Of a DNA stretch of 64,000 nt, positions 22,181-36,000 are shown one piece after another (position 1 is the stretch's first letter; the number at the start of each line of letters is the position of its first letter). Position numbers and translations under genes: made by a program. Origin of the DNA: Rhynochetos jubatus. Its lineage: Eukaryota > Chordata > Aves > Eurypygiformes > Rhynochetidae. The notes beneath the pieces are model-generated. The model did not search any database. It saw only the letters and a program-made list of their open reading frames with translations, and had not been told where the DNA came from. Where the stretch lies: contig CM050649.1 of the NCBI GenBank assembly GCA_027574665.1, positions 61,718,150-61,782,149 of the forward strand, in the 5' to 3' direction.

Positions 22181-25100
22181 GCTGTTGTTTTATGATTTAT
22201 TGGTGTTAAACATTCTTCCTTCTGTGACCGCCAGCTGAGTTTTGTTTACAGTTCTTAGAAATTTGACATTATACCAATGCACTTCACTCATTTGTCATAT
22301 CAATATTCCTTTTCCATTTGCTTTGGTTATAAAGCTGAAATGAAATCACCATGGACCTCCCATATGTTTTTTCTTTGACATAATTACCACATTCTTTTTT
22401 CTCTTTTATTGTCATAATGCTTCTCAGTGTTTCTCCTAAATCTCAGTCTTCCTCCTTTTATCATGCTGTTCTGGCCTCAGTGGAAAGGTGAGGAGGTAAT
22501 TATCCCAAATAACTAAAATTTGGTCCTCAAGATATCCTGTGGAATACATAAAACTGATGGTTCTGTCTCTGGTTTGAATTCAAGGATGCCAAAGAGGACT
22601 TCCTGCATCTCAGATAGATACTTGTCTCTATCACAGAGGTATTCGCTGTTCTAAGAAGGACTTCAAAGGGTTTTCAAGCAAAAACCTTCAGAGATCCTTG
22701 GACTCATTGAAATGTAGACCATGAGGATATTTGCAACTCCCAAAGATTTCACTACAAAAGAAAATTGTTTACTATCTAGATTAAATTAATAACTTCTGCT
22801 TGCAGTTATTGTTGCAACAATAATCTTGGATTTGTTTCCTTTTCTTTCCACTGGTAAATGTAAGTCTTTGGGTCTAGATAGAAAGGGAAAAAATTCAGAA
22901 GCAGCTGCATGAAGTCTGTTCCAGCAACAGTGGCTTATGGAGGGAATAGGGGGCTAAAAATGGCTGTCTCACTGACTTGAGTCCAAGCAAACTCCCTTGG
23001 TATGTTTTAATGTTTTAATATTAAGTTTCACTTAGCAAAGTCAAATAAGATGCTCAGTCCAGCTGTAACAGAAATTATTGAATTTAAAACAGTCACAAGC
23101 ACTAGGCAGTTCAGAAGCAAAGTGCAGTCATGAAAGCCAGAACCATCTGTTCCTGGCAGTCAACATGTTCACCCTTTTTGTCTCCATTGTTACTATCATT
23201 GCAATAAGAAAACCTAGTTTTGCCTTTTAGTTTTAGAAGAAAATTATGTACAAGAACAATTTAACTCTTCTGATTGCATGAGGGGCGGAAATCTTCCTAG
23301 GTTTTATGGGAAGCCCAATGGAGTAGACGTCCTAGGAACAACAGCTGGGTGGCAAGTAGTAAGAGTATGCACTAACTGTATTGTTAGTATCTCATGGCAA
23401 AGACACTAAAAATTCTCTGTTTAAATGTTCAAGTCCTGTGGTACATAGTTTGTCTCATTTTTTATTCTTTTCTAAGGTGCGTATGAATTTTCCACAACAG
23501 TCTTCACATAAGACCTAGCTTATGAGATGTAAAACAGACAGTTTCTTGATGACCTTTCAATGCCAACTGACCAGGACAGAGTGAATGGATTCTCTGTTAT
23601 CTATTCAAACAGCAAATGGGGAAAATAACCAACAACAACACTCAAGCGTAACCAGTTTTCATGGTCTGTGTTCAGAAATATTTTATTACCTTAAAATATT
23701 GTTCTTGTTGCCAAAACTTGAAACAAATTATTGTAAAAACATTTTAGGATGAGCAGGATTAATATTTTTTCTTTGGAAAGAATTTATTCCAGACATATTA
23801 CATTTTTCACTTGAATAAACAAGAACTGCATTGATTTAATATACTTGGAGTGCAGAAGATGAAAGCAAAATTAGCATTGTACCTAAGCATTTATTAAAAG
23901 TGCTTTATGGGTTGTAAACTGAGCACAGGTATAACACCTTGAACTACAGTTTTATTACCTTTATTATATCACGAGTTAACAGCTTGGGGAAAGTTTATAT
24001 TTTTCTCCATTAATTTAAGTGAAACAGATTCCACTTTCCTCAGAAGACAGACTAATAAAACACAGCCTTTGTTCTAAGGAAAGGAGTGCATAAAACCAAA
24101 TATTGGAGTACAAACCATTAGTCCATGATAAGGCTGAGAAACAACTATTCCCCAAACCAAAGGATGACCACATGCATTTACTTTTCCAGAAATAACTGCA
24201 TCCCATTAGACAGCATTTATGAACAAAGTGTGACTGAAAAGCTAATCATTGTATATGGATCTACTATGTCCCTCACTCCTGAACAACCCCTGAAATGTAG
24301 CATTTCTGAGCTACATTTGGGTTGCCGAGATCTTGGCCTAGGTATTCAGTTCACCCCTGCCTTGACTCCAGCTTGTCATAAGACCTAGGTGCAATTAAGA
24401 GCTCATACTGAATATCTTAGATTCAGAGGAATGAAACCAGTGAGAGTGGTCCCATCTAGGAGCCGTGGGGCACTCCAAGGAGTTTCCAGTGTCCTGCAGT
24501 ACAGTCCAATATGTACGTTTCAAGACAAACTTTACAGTGCAGTGCCACTGGTGAAAGGAGCTGAAAGCTCGGTTGGAGTCTTTGTGGAGTTACCATTCAG
24601 TCATAGTGTTTCATCCCAGCTCCACCCGGAGTGTCGTGGATGAAGAGACTGAGATCTTTTGCCTCTGCTTCTGAAATGGGAGAAACATATTAAAGGTGTC
24701 CTCGTTACCACCCCAAACTCTTTTGCATCTATGTCAAGTGAGTAGCACAGAGCACAGTACCTGAACCGTTCCATTCCCGACAGTTATACAGAGAAGATCA
24801 GCTGTCCAACCTACCACATAAGGAAAAAATGTTAAATCTACAACCTACTGCCATGTGGGTTCAGAACCTTCCTCTTTGAGTTAGTTCCTCAAAGTTTCTG
24901 TAAATTGTTATAGTACAATTAATTACAGTGTAGCCAGCTGAAGAAAATCCAGAGATTGCTTTTCCTTGCCACCCATCACTTCTAGCAATCATTTCTTCAT
25001 GTACACCTCATGAATTATTTCATAATGCAGATCTCCCTCCAGTGCTGGCTCGCTCTGTCATAATATCTGTTTTGAGAAATTGCTGCTGCCTTCCTTTAGT

Positions 25101-25989
25101 TACTACAGCATTTTTTTCCCCTTCTCCAAAATTTCTTTGGCTCATTTTGAAGGTTCTTACTCCAGAAGAGCTGCATGCATAATTTAAAAGAGAAATAGTT
25201 TTACAGAACAATCACAGGTTCATTTCAATCATGTTAAAAAGTCTGTCACAAAAATAGAATTTTGCACTTAATAATTTTGTGGATGTAAATGACCCTGAGA
25301 CAGTGAAGAGTCAAAACTGGTCTCCATTCTTTACTTACAGCCTGTTCTATTTACCAACCATTATTCTTGAATTTTCTACTGAAAGAGAGCTGGGACTAGA
25401 AAAAGACCCACTTTTTGCCAGTGTTTATTATTATCTTGTATCTTCACCATGAGGAAAGGTGAAGTAATCTAATATGGCTAATTCCTATCAGCTCATGAGA
25501 TAACTGGTTTCTATCAAGATCATGTATTTTTTGCTTTTTGGGGAAACATGTGGGAACTTTCAGGAAATGAGACAGGTTATGGCAGATGTTGTAAGAGATC
25601 CAAGAAAGACAGAAACCATACAGTTAATAATATTTTTTTATGCCATGAAATTCTTACATATATATCTTCCAGCCCACATTTATTTTCTATGTAATTCCAA
25701 ATGAACATTTTTAACATCACTTTGTGGCATGGTGGGGGGAGTAAATCTGTCAATATAAAATAAGAACAAATTAAACCATTTTTCCTGTAGAGGACTTAGT
25801 GTTTATACTTCTAGTGGGTGCTATATCCCTTCCTCTTAAAAAGCACCACTATTTTTCCCACATCTTTTTATTTTAGTAAAAAACAGAAAAAGAAATGTGG
25901 TTTACTGTCTGCCCATGTCACCCAAATCTAGCACTACCAAGGATTTCTTCCAGTGTTTTTTAAGATTAAAATTTCTCAATTTCTCCATT
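22181..25989. other. AT-rich noncoding sequence, nothing recognised
   Basis: Frames at 24015-24206 (minus), 24125-24388 and 24389-24643 (plus) are short and carry no recognisable motif. I saw no repeat element, tandem array or RNA gene. Confidence 0.55.
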
Positions 25990-25994
25990 GCTTG

Positions 25995-26576
25995 TGTCAT
26001 GGTTTAACCCTGATGGGCAGCTGAGCCACACTCCCCTCCAGAGCAGGATGGGGAAGAGAATCTGGAGGGTAAAAGTGAGAAAACTCGTGGGTTGAGATAA
26101 AGACAGTTTAATAGGTAAAGCAGAAATCACGTGCACAAGCAAAGTAAAACAAACAAATCATTCACTGCTTCCCATGGGCAGGCAGGTGTTCAGCCATCCC
26201 CAGGAAAGCAGGGCACCAGCATGCATAACAGTTACTTGGGAAGACAAATGACATCACTCTCAAAGTCCCTCCCCTTCCTTCTTCTTCCCCCAGCTGTATA
26301 TGCCGGGCATGACATCATATGGTATGGACTATCCTTTTGGTCAGTTGGGGTCAGCCATCCTGGCTGTGTCCCCTCCCAACTTCTCGTGCACCCCCAGCCC
26401 ACTCGTTGGTGGGGTGGTGTGAGAGGCGGGAAAGGCCTTGACTCTGTGTCAGCACTGCTCAGCAGGAACTGACACATCCCTGTGTCATCAACACTGTTTT
26501 GGTCACAAATCCAAAACACAGTCCCGTACTGCCTGCTGTGAAGAATGTTAAAGCTATGCCAGCCAAAACCAGCACA
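25995..26576 (-). mobile_element. Solo LTR of an avian endogenous retrovirus (LTR-2)
   Basis: The plus strand starts TGTCATGGTTTAACCC and ends AAAACCAGCACA, so the minus-strand element opens with TGTGCTGGTTTTGGCTGG and closes in CA. The flanks carry a perfect 5-bp target duplication, GCTTG, at 25990-25994 and 26577-26581. On the minus strand, ATTAAA is intact (plus-strand 26107-26112) and a TATA-like CATATAC sits near 26295-26302. The block at 26328-26375 aligns with the corresponding block of LTR-1 (16355-16405), placing both in one group. The 170-codon minus-strand frame and the plus-strand frame inside it are chance frames in LTR DNA. No internal viral genes are present. Confidence 0.93.
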
Positions 26577-26581
26577 GCTTG

Positions 26582-29088
26582 TTGTGATCTTCAGTTCTGT
26601 TGTCTCTTTCCAAAATTCTCTGTTTGGCACAACAAAGCTAAAACAATGAAAATCGCAACCCGATAGTTCCTGACTCTCAATATCAATTCCTGTGTAATCA
26701 GAGAAGATCGTACTGATGAAAGGACATGGAAGAGTTAAAAACATTATTTACATTTTATCAGAAATAATGCAGACTTGGGTTCTACAGTGAGAAATATATA
26801 TGTATACTCAAAGATGGGAGAGACATGCTTTTATACAAAAGAGGGATATATGCATACATAGAAGAAGGAATAACAATCTACATAGTGCTAAAACATATCC
26901 TTTGTCCAAGTTTCTCCAACAGTGTTTCACTGTTATGCATAATCATTTCAGCATTCATATGTCTGTTATATGTTTATTAGTAAGGAAAAAAAAAGAAAAC
27001 AAAAAGTTTTAAACCTTTGATTTCCACCTTTCTCTTCTGTCCTCCTGTGTAAGCAGCCAATGCTTGATTTTTTTTTTCTTTATTTCCCCTTTTTTATTTT
27101 TTTCCTAGTGAAAAGTTTATTTAGGTCCAGTTTAAATTGGGGTGGCAAAATAGCTTGCACAGTCAGCCGTTCTAACAGCCAGCCTGCCTGGTGAGTTTTT
27201 GCTGAGCTGAAGTATTCTGCTTTGAAAAATAAATCATTCATTGTCATGGCATTCACTGTCAACACGTATGACTGCTCTATTTGTCAGCTGTGAGATTTCC
27301 TTGTATTGTGTGTTACAAGGCATCAGGTGCCTTTGATGGTCTCATCTATATAAATACCAGAATTAACTTTTATTAATTATTAATTTATTCATTATTAAAA
27401 TTTATTTCTCCAGTAATTTTAATGACATAAAAGGTTTTGAACATTGAAAAAGTATTGAAAGTGATTCTGGTTTATACCTCTGGGCTTGCAAATTACCCTA
27501 AGACATGATTAAAAATATACATGAGAGGTTTAAAAGATGGCAAGAGAGGCAGAAAGAGAGAAATACTGGTTTGAGTTCGAAGGAAAACTGAGTCAGAGGC
27601 TTTAAAGGGGTAAAACTTCCCTGGCTTAATACAGAGCTAATATATGGTGTTCCCATATGGGAACAATCAGCCTCAGCTACACTGTATGAGTAAAGACGAG
27701 CCACCACCTCACTTAACAACCTTATCTTCCCCAAACCAAACAGAATCTTGGCATTGTGCAGGACATGGAAGCAGCAGGAAAAGGCAATCAGAAGATGTGT
27801 GCGAGACCTGTCATTTCATTCAATGGCTCTAGTTTTCACTTGCCTCACATATTTTAATATTGTAGTCCACCACTCTTCTCTGTAATTTTAGATTATATGG
27901 TTTGTATTTACAAGCTTATGAAGAAGAGTGATAAAAGACCTTTAAGCTGATTGCACACCATGCAGAGGCTGAATGTGTTCCTCAATGATTATATTGACTG
28001 ACTTCACGACCCCTTTGTGCTGCCTATACCTCATAAAAACACACATAATGTGAAGTGGAATACATCATTGCACAGGCGTAAATGACTACACAAGATGCAA
28101 AGAAAGCAGAATCAAGCCAGTTGTACCTATTAAACAGTCTCAGCTCAGGAACTGTTGCAGACTCTCATGTAAATACTGAACATGTGGTTCTGCTCTAAAT
28201 GTAACTATAAAATGCATTGTGGGGTTTTATTGTATTTCAGTGATACCATATTAAATTTCCTCAGCTTACAGGTAAGAAACATTTTTTCTAATAGATATGT
28301 TAGCAAACTCCACATAAACATTCAAACTCAATTTTCTTTTCTTCTAATGCACTGCAAAAGTAAAGGTTATCCAGATTCAGCTTTACTTCTCTGATACCTT
28401 TGCAAACTTAACAGATTTTACTCCTTACGGCACCAATACATGTTGCAGCTTTTGAATGTGAAGTTCGAAGTTTTCAAAAAACACATCTGAAAAACTATGA
28501 AGAGCATTTGCATATTGGATTTCTGATGAACCAGATTGATTATAAAATCCAGCCTAAGCTCTTGTTCGTGCCTAATTCTTCAGTTTTGTTTTCTTCAGAG
28601 TTTTGCCCAAATCTGCAGAAATAGAAGAAAAGCACTTTTATTGTTCATGAAAAATGGCCTTTTTCATTTTTAATAGTAGTATGGGCAAAATGAAACTTAG
28701 TTTAATAGTTAAAGACTTATAATGAAGGCCACTTAGGCTCAATTATTCCCCAGAGGGGCAAAACGCCCATTGGTTAAAATATTAGCAGATTGTGATATAG
28801 GATATTGTCTGAATCTGGATACAATATGAGTAAAATGTGTTCATGGGAATGATGTTACAATGGTAGAGAGGCAGACTAGGTAATCTCACAGGTCATTTCA
28901 CCGCTTATGCTTTGCCTGAAATGGCAACAGTCTCACTGTATTCATTACTGAAGGAAGAATAACTCCAAATTCTTTTCTTAGGATTCACATTAATTTGAGT
29001 AAGAGCAGATGAGGATCCCATACGTATGGTTTCATGTAATGTCCTCATTCAGACACTGCTTTATTAACACAGAAGCAAGGTCATGAAA
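26582..29088. other. AT-rich noncoding sequence, nothing recognised
   Basis: No supported gene or repeat element. An octamer ATTTGCAT occurs near 28506-28513 within AT-rich sequence. The small frames at 26800-27012, 27498-27734 and 28182-28394 show no motif. Confidence 0.55.
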
Positions 29089-30000
29089 CCCCAAATGGGG
29101 CTTAGACGCTGACTATAGCACTAAGCATTGCAATACCTGAATCCCAAATGGGAAGCCAAAATCATGTTACCAGATACACAGACTCTGTGTACAGGAAAAG
29201 TACATATGGGAAGAGTTGGGTCTCACAGTGTGTTTCAAACAATCTGGGTGCTGTAAGGGAGATTTCCTCAAAATCAGAACCCTCACCAACTTCTGACCAG
29301 AAGGAAATCCTTGGCCGACAAGGATTCCTTCATCTCCTGCCTTCCCCAGGGCTCTTGGGTCCTTTCTATTTTTGCAACGGTAGAATGATATGCCCCAAAA
29401 GCAGAAGAGGTAAAAGAGTCATGATATCACCAAGTGCTCTGACTATATACCCCCGTGCATACCAGGATGCTCTGTTAGATGGCTGCCCCATGGGAGGGAG
29501 ATGGGAGACGAGGGTGGCTGCGAAGTTGACAGGGCTGTGCTCTCCCTGACTAGGATCCATCCATCAGCACTCAGTGAGGGAGCAGATATGGGATGGGGAT
29601 GGTGACCAGGGCCAGCCCAGAGCCCTGCAAGTGCCCATCAAGGCCACAGTGGTGGGGCTGGTGCAAAGCCCAGCGGGGTGCAGTAGATGATGGTCAGCAG
29701 GTACAAGTTTGGGCACAGGCTGTGGTGTAGCTCAGGCAAGGCCACGGCTGAGGATCTGGTCGTAAATGCAGTTCCCAAGAAAATGGGAGATGTAAAGCTG
29801 CTCCAGTGAAATTCCCAGCTCTTTCTGCCCAGAGTCTTCCCCAGCGGTGTGATCCATGGCTACCCAGACAGGCTGCAGCAGGGCTGGCCTGAGGAGTGAG
29901 GAAGGGTGACAGAACCAGGAGCCGCACTCGGGGTCTGGCAGCATAGAAGCACAGGTCCCTCCTTCCCATTTTTCTTTAAAGAGATTCATCCATCGTCATA
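29089..30000 (-). other. G+C-richer segment with overlapping unassigned minus-strand frames
   Basis: This stretch is visibly richer in G+C than its flanks, above all at 29440-29970. The minus strand carries overlapping frames at 29732-29989 (85 codons), 29694-29969 (91 codons) and 29366-29560 (64 codons). The plus strand has 133 codons at 29148-29549. One minus-strand frame contains a protein-like stretch (KELGISLEQLYISHFLGNC) that ends at a stop near 29732. I recognise no family and see no splice arrangement that joins them. It may be a degraded gene or retrocopy, or simply G+C-rich DNA. CCCAAATGGG occurs twice (inside 29089-29100 and at 29143-29152). Confidence 0.2.
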
Positions 30001-32984
30001 CAAACTGTCCACATAGGAATGGGCTGGCTAACTATGCAAGCGTGCCCTTTGGGCTGCAGTCCTGTTTGCTAGTATCCTTACTTGAGAGCCCGAGAGAGAT
30101 GTCATTCCAGCTCAGCACTGCAAAGCATGAACGGCTGAGTAGCCAAGGAAACATAACTCTGTGTGCTTGAACAATGTGAAGATCAGCAGGCCCTGTGGGC
30201 TGTATGTGATTTAACAGTTTGCTAGAAGCTGGGCAGGGATTTTCAGGACTGAAAATCTGTATTTCAATGCTATTTTAAGCACCTCTATTGAGCACTGTAT
30301 ACTCACTAGGAAACTGTAGATGTTGTCTTGACAATGACACAGACCTAACTACTGTATTTTCTCCATCAGCAAATGACAGACAAGGGTACCACCCACTTCC
30401 ACAGCATTGAACTGAAAGGTGCAGGTTGTTGTTTTAGGCTCTCAGAAATGAACCATGAAAAGTAAAATGATTTGGAGAGCTATCCAATGCATACAGCTTG
30501 GAAATAACAAACATCTGTCAAAATATATAAGCAAAATAGAAACCTTTTGTATGAGAATTGTGTCACTGAGACATAACTCATGGTTTCTAACTGAACCCAC
30601 ACACCTTATCAAAGTTGCATGTTTCTTATTTCTTACATAAAAAGGGGTTACATTTATTAACACAGGTGAACTCTGTAACTTGCTTTTATTAGCAAGTTAG
30701 GATGTTGTTAGGTCCTGCTAATATCTCAGGGCTGGCATAACCCTCTCCTCTGCCTTTCTAATGTTTGTTTTACACTAAGTGTAGCTTACAGTGAGTTAGT
30801 ATGCAATAAACATTATTCTGGTTTGGGTGACATATGTGCTGTGGGAATTGACTGGCCTGCAGTCTGCCATTCTAGCTGTTGCTTAGCATCTTAGAGTTTA
30901 TGTGGAAGTGGCTTCCTTGGAAAATAATAGCATAATACAGAAATTCTATTTCCATTTTGGCCAATGTTCACAAGATTTCATTCTTCTGTTTTAACACAAA
31001 TGAACAATTTATTCACTTAAGCAATATTGAGTGTGTAAGAGAAATCAGACCATAAGTCTGCAATTCAGTTACATATTAATCCTATGCACATCCATTCAAC
31101 AGGCTCTGAAGATACCCCCTTTTTCACCACATGTCACACTTCATTGTATTTACCCATCACAACATTAGGTCTTGTTTATCCATCGTCTCTTTCTAGGTGG
31201 TTGGTTTTGGGGGGGGGGGGTGGGGGGGGTGTGGTGTGTGGTGAATTTTTTTCTTCCTTTTTTTTTTTTAAGGTTGCATAAACTGTGAAACTTTCAATTA
31301 CATGTTGCTGTGAAGTCTGAAGTATAAACCAAAGCAGAGAATATCGCTCTGTACTTACTTTAGTTCCTGTACTCTGCTCTAACCCTCTGCTGCTGACAGG
31401 ATTGTGAACTGGACCTTTGGTGTGTCCCTGTCTGACAGTTCTTGTAGATAGTATTTATAATTTTTATCTTGGCTTGTTTAATGAATGGTAAAGAAACAGA
31501 ATAGATGTTGTTTGTCATGGTTAACTTTTCTGTTAATAGTCTTAACTACTATTTCCTAAACCGTTTTCTAATGTCAAATGATCTTTGAACTGCAGTTGGA
31601 GGTAAAAAAAGTTACAGCCTTGCTACACATTTACGTCCTTCTGTACCCAGCTCGGAATAAAAAACCAATTTTAGAATTATTTGTGTTATCAAACAACATA
31701 ATTACAGAAGGCAAGCTCATCTGGTGGCTTTTTACGTTAGTCAGAAGCACAATGCTTCAGTGTGTGACAGTGCTGGCAATTATATTGCACTCAAAAAACA
31801 CATAAGAGAGAGCTTTTGTTCTCACTGGTAAGGAACTAGAAGTTCTAAGTATCAGGCATTGTCTGCAGAAAATAGTGGCAATTAAATGAGATGCTTTTAA
31901 TGGCGTAATATTCCCTCTGCAAAAATAGGCTGCAAAGTCAGGAGGTAGGTCTTCCAATTTTTTCTACAAGAGCAGTTAAAATCTATCATCATAAAGCACT
32001 TTTTGGGCTGGATCCTTCAACTGCCGAGTGCCTCCTAACACAGAGAAGAAGATACTTTGTGCACCACAAAGCCTTTTTTTTTTTGAAAGAGGTTAGGAAG
32101 GGAAACAGACAAAAGCTGTTTATCCAGAAGCAAGCTTCAAGCCAGAGCAGAGTAAGTCTTGCAAGGAGGTGCTGTATTTTTTCCCCAGTTTTTGATATTC
32201 CATTTCCTTTTGCTTTCACGACTACATAAAAGGAAAGGAGAAGGTAGTCCTCATGGCTATAATTACTGGATCAGTGCTGAGACATGGTTAGGGGGTAAGT
32301 CAAGTTGACTCTGAAAATGGACAAGAAGAATGTAGGAAATTCATAGCTGTGTGCCTTGGCCTTATCACGGTAGTGTATATTTCCTCACCTTTCCTTCAGC
32401 TTTTGGTTGTTTTATAAGCACGTGTGGATTCAGAAGAAGAAAATACAGGGAAAAGTGTAAAAAGAAATTAATCTATGCATGCTGGGACATTGCCATAAAC
32501 AGTGTTGCTTATTCTCTGTTTTTATGTAGATCACTGAGAGAATATTTATTAAACTACAGTTTTAATTTTTAAAAGTAGCATGCTTTATGTCAACACCATT
32601 GGGATGATCGACATGGAATAAACATTTACTCTTTTCTACCTGAAACTTCTGAATTTCTCAGAGCAACTAAATCATGTTGTATGTTTCATTTGTTGTTCAT
32701 CAGAATGTAATCTATCTTGCAAGGAATGGTAATAGGTACTTACTTTGCACAAGTCATTATGATTTTGAATTTATGTAATGCAAATATCCAAAACATAACA
32801 GTATCACCTGATAAGCACAATTATCACCTAAATGCATTAGATATGCTCCAGACCTCTTGCCTCTTTTTGAGGCTTGCAGATAGGAATAATTTCACTACTA
32901 CCTGGATAGTCTAAATACTAAAAATCTCAGAGACAACAGAACAAAGCAAAGAGAAAACAGAAATGAAATAAACCCCATGTTTTT
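30001..32984. other. AT-rich noncoding sequence with a long G-run
   Basis: No supported gene. A G12-T-G8 tract lies at 31209-31229, followed by GT-rich and T-rich sequence to about 31271. The rest is unique-looking. Confidence 0.55.
31209..31229 (+). repeat. G-run (G12 T G8), potential G-quadruplex
   Basis: Twelve and eight consecutive G residues are separated by a single T, on the plus strand. This meets the usual sequence rule for a G-quadruplex. No gene or mobile element is attached to it. Confidence 0.9.
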
Positions 32985-33068
32985 TCCAAGGTCAAGTTAA
33001 TGACAGAGCAGAAGGTGAACCCAGAATTCTGTCTCCTAGGTTAACACTTCACTACCCCACTATGCCTA
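32985..33068 (-). mobile_element. MIR-like tRNA-derived SINE fragment
   Basis: The plus strand contains in order CCAAGGTCA, a GACAGAGCAGAAGGTGAACC segment with CAGAATTCTGTCTCC after it, then TTAACACTTCACTACCCCAC and TATGCC. These match in order and spacing the reverse complement of the tRNA-like and core parts of MIR: CCAAGGTCA..., GGCAGAGCC...GAACCCAG, CTCTTAACCACTATGC. The fragment is about 84 bp and diverged. Other ancient tRNA-derived SINEs share these blocks, so the family name is tentative. Confidence 0.45.
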
Positions 33069-36000
33069 ACTGTGCCTTTCAGTTGTGTTATGTATCCCAA
33101 TACATGAGTTATTACCTAGAGAACAATATTTTATGAATAGAGCAATTTTATTTTCACTCTGTTTACTTGTATTTTCTTTTATAGAAGTTACTGTCTGAGT
33201 ACAGTGTGTAAGCTGAAAAATTTCCTCACTGCATTACTTGTAATATCATCTTTTGGATTCTGAAATAAGCATTACCTGTGTCAGCCGACTAGTGACTGGA
33301 ACTATATATGTCAGTTTACATAGTCTTCTAGGGGAATGCAATACTAGGCTGGACAGAAGTACAGTTTGAAGCTAGATTCTGTTGTCTACACATAGATATG
33401 TGTAGAATAATGACTAAAGAACATTCTTTACTGGTTACAACTGGGTATCTACTTGTCAAGTGAGTGTCTGAATCCTTTACAGTCAATAGTGACCCAATGA
33501 ACGGAAAAGAGTCTAAAAATCTCTGTAACATCCCAGGAGGTGAGCACACATTTGGTTGGCTGAGTAAGGGGAGGAATGAGTTATCTGAATACAGATACCT
33601 TTTTAGAAACACTGAAACTTTTGAGACATTTGCTCAGGACTAGCAGTTCTGACCACAAGCAATCCCTTGCCCTGATGGAGTAGCAGGTTGAGACCAGGTG
33701 GGAGATCCAAAGACATCCCAAATAGCACCAGAAACCTGTGAAAGGACAATTGAACTAAACTTTAGACCTCCATTGCCTATAGCAAAGATTAGATACCTAG
33801 CTCATACAGAAAGTCTAACAAATAGACATCCCAGTCTTGCCTCTCTAAAACTTACTCTCTGTGTTCTGCCTGCTTGTCAAAATTACCTTTTACTCTATGA
33901 CCACTTGTCCTTTGATTGCTGATCCTGTTCACTGCTACTTACTAAGAAACTGGGATGATCTTATCCAGATTAAGATATTATATATCACAATTCTGAATTT
34001 TGGGTAAAAGAGCATGGCAAAGTGTTTTCCTTTGAACACATGAGGGACAAAGCATTTACAAAGTTTGCTTAATACTCTTAGAAACAGCTCCTCTTTTCAC
34101 AAACATGCATTTCATTACAACGAGGAATTGCCTGCAATCTTCCCTTTTAAAGGGAGCTTTTCCTAAGAAAAGATGTCTTAAACCGCTTTTTTCAAATTAT
34201 TGCTGCAGAATAAATAAACTCCTGAACAAGCAATATTTGTAACAGGAAGAATGAAATTATTAAAAATGCAAAAATGGCTGCTGACAGAGTAAATGAGACA
34301 AATGAAAGTGAAATGTCATTGTGCAGTGTGCAGATGCAAGCAGCTGTGCCATGCTTTGCGTAAGGGAGTTCAAGTTGAGACTTGCCATAGCTGTTAAGCT
34401 GGTAACAATTTCTGCCTCCTGCTATTGCTCCCCTCCTCCTGTTTTTATCCCCATCTTCTCTATGTGCTGGCAAACCATTCTGTTCCTTTGCCTACCACGG
34501 TCTTTCTCTCCATGCTCCCGACTCACTGGTAGCACAGATGTGCTTGTAAAGTCTCTGTGGTAAATTAATATTTGCGGTATCTTTTATTGTCAGAAATGGA
34601 TTTAGATCTTCACCCTGACTCGTCAACATATGATGCTCAGCTCTCTTCCAACAGCCCTCACAACACTGGTTTCTGGTACTCACATTATATGCTCTGTGTT
34701 TGTTGCCTTTTATTCACTTTTGCTCCTTGATTGATAAAAATAATGTTCTACCAGGGTTGCTTGCTTGCTTGCTTTCCAGAAATCAACCCAATTTAAATTA
34801 CACAACCAGTAACTTTCTCTGTTGTTACGGTCTGGTTTCATTTTTTAACAAAAATGATGGGAAAAGGGTATAAAGCTGAAAGAGCGAAGTGTATATACAA
34901 AAACTGTTTTTCCTTGATGTTTTAAATTTGTTTTCACTGTTGCTTATGAAAGATCTGATCGATACAAACTGAACTTAAGATTTTCTTAATTTCTTCCCAG
35001 ATGCTAAACTTGATTAAACAAGTATAGTGACTCTAGTTCAGACAAAACATTCCTCATGGTGAGGCGCTTTCGTCTGACCACATCAAGCACTTTTATGCTA
35101 GCACCTGTTTTCTATCGAATTTTTTTGGTTATAATGCAAGATCTGTACTGCTAACCCTTTTAACCACTGGGTGCCACCTAGTCTGAGTTTGTGATGCAAA
35201 AAGACTCTTTTATATAAACATAAATACTCAGTAATGTGGTAAGTCTGTGACTGCAGCAAACCAACAAAACAGAGCTTACAACAGGTTATGAGAAAATGCT
35301 ATCCAGACTTTAACAAACACTAAGATACTTAATCCCCTTGTGTATTACAAGTGCCTCAAAAGTGTATTTCTTCAAGTTTATCTTTCTCTCAGATCTCTTA
35401 GTGTATTATCCTCAAATCCACTACACAAATGTGATATAAGGCCTGCAGTTATAATGAAATCCTGGAAAACAGTGGAAGTGGTGTTGCCGGAATGACTCCA
35501 CAATGCTGAAACTTTTAGATGAGATAAGTGTGCACAATAACCTTTGAAATAAGAGCTATTGGATTTCTTGGCTTAAATTTCCTATTCAAGGGACAGTCTT
35601 TGTATGAGAAACAAGATATAAAACCAGCTTCAATCATCTTTCTGATTTCCCACTAATTCCCCTCTTTGTTTCTCTCCTCCCTGCTGGATACTTCTTGTAC
35701 CTATTTAGAAAATTATTGGAAAGTTAGAGATTTGTGGTGACAGGCTAAATGCTGAGTTAGAACTTACTTGCATTATACTTTATTCTCTAAAAAATATGGG
35801 TTTAGACACCTCAATTTTATCCATAAATTTGAATCAAGTTTTGTGAATACATTCAGCTGAACAGTACTTGGCGAAAAGGGGCCAAACTCATACAGCAGGA
35901 GATGGAGCCCTCTGGCTCTTCTTTTCTTTCTCTCCACAAATTTATTGATAGGGATTAATGGTATTTGGAATTAGCATGTTACTGTTCTGATCCAGAATAC

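Noticed and set aside
26232-26744. 170-codon minus-strand frame, the longest in the window
   Set aside because: Most of it lies inside solo LTR-2, which is noncoding LTR DNA. The frame runs past the LTR boundary into unique DNA and has no motif.
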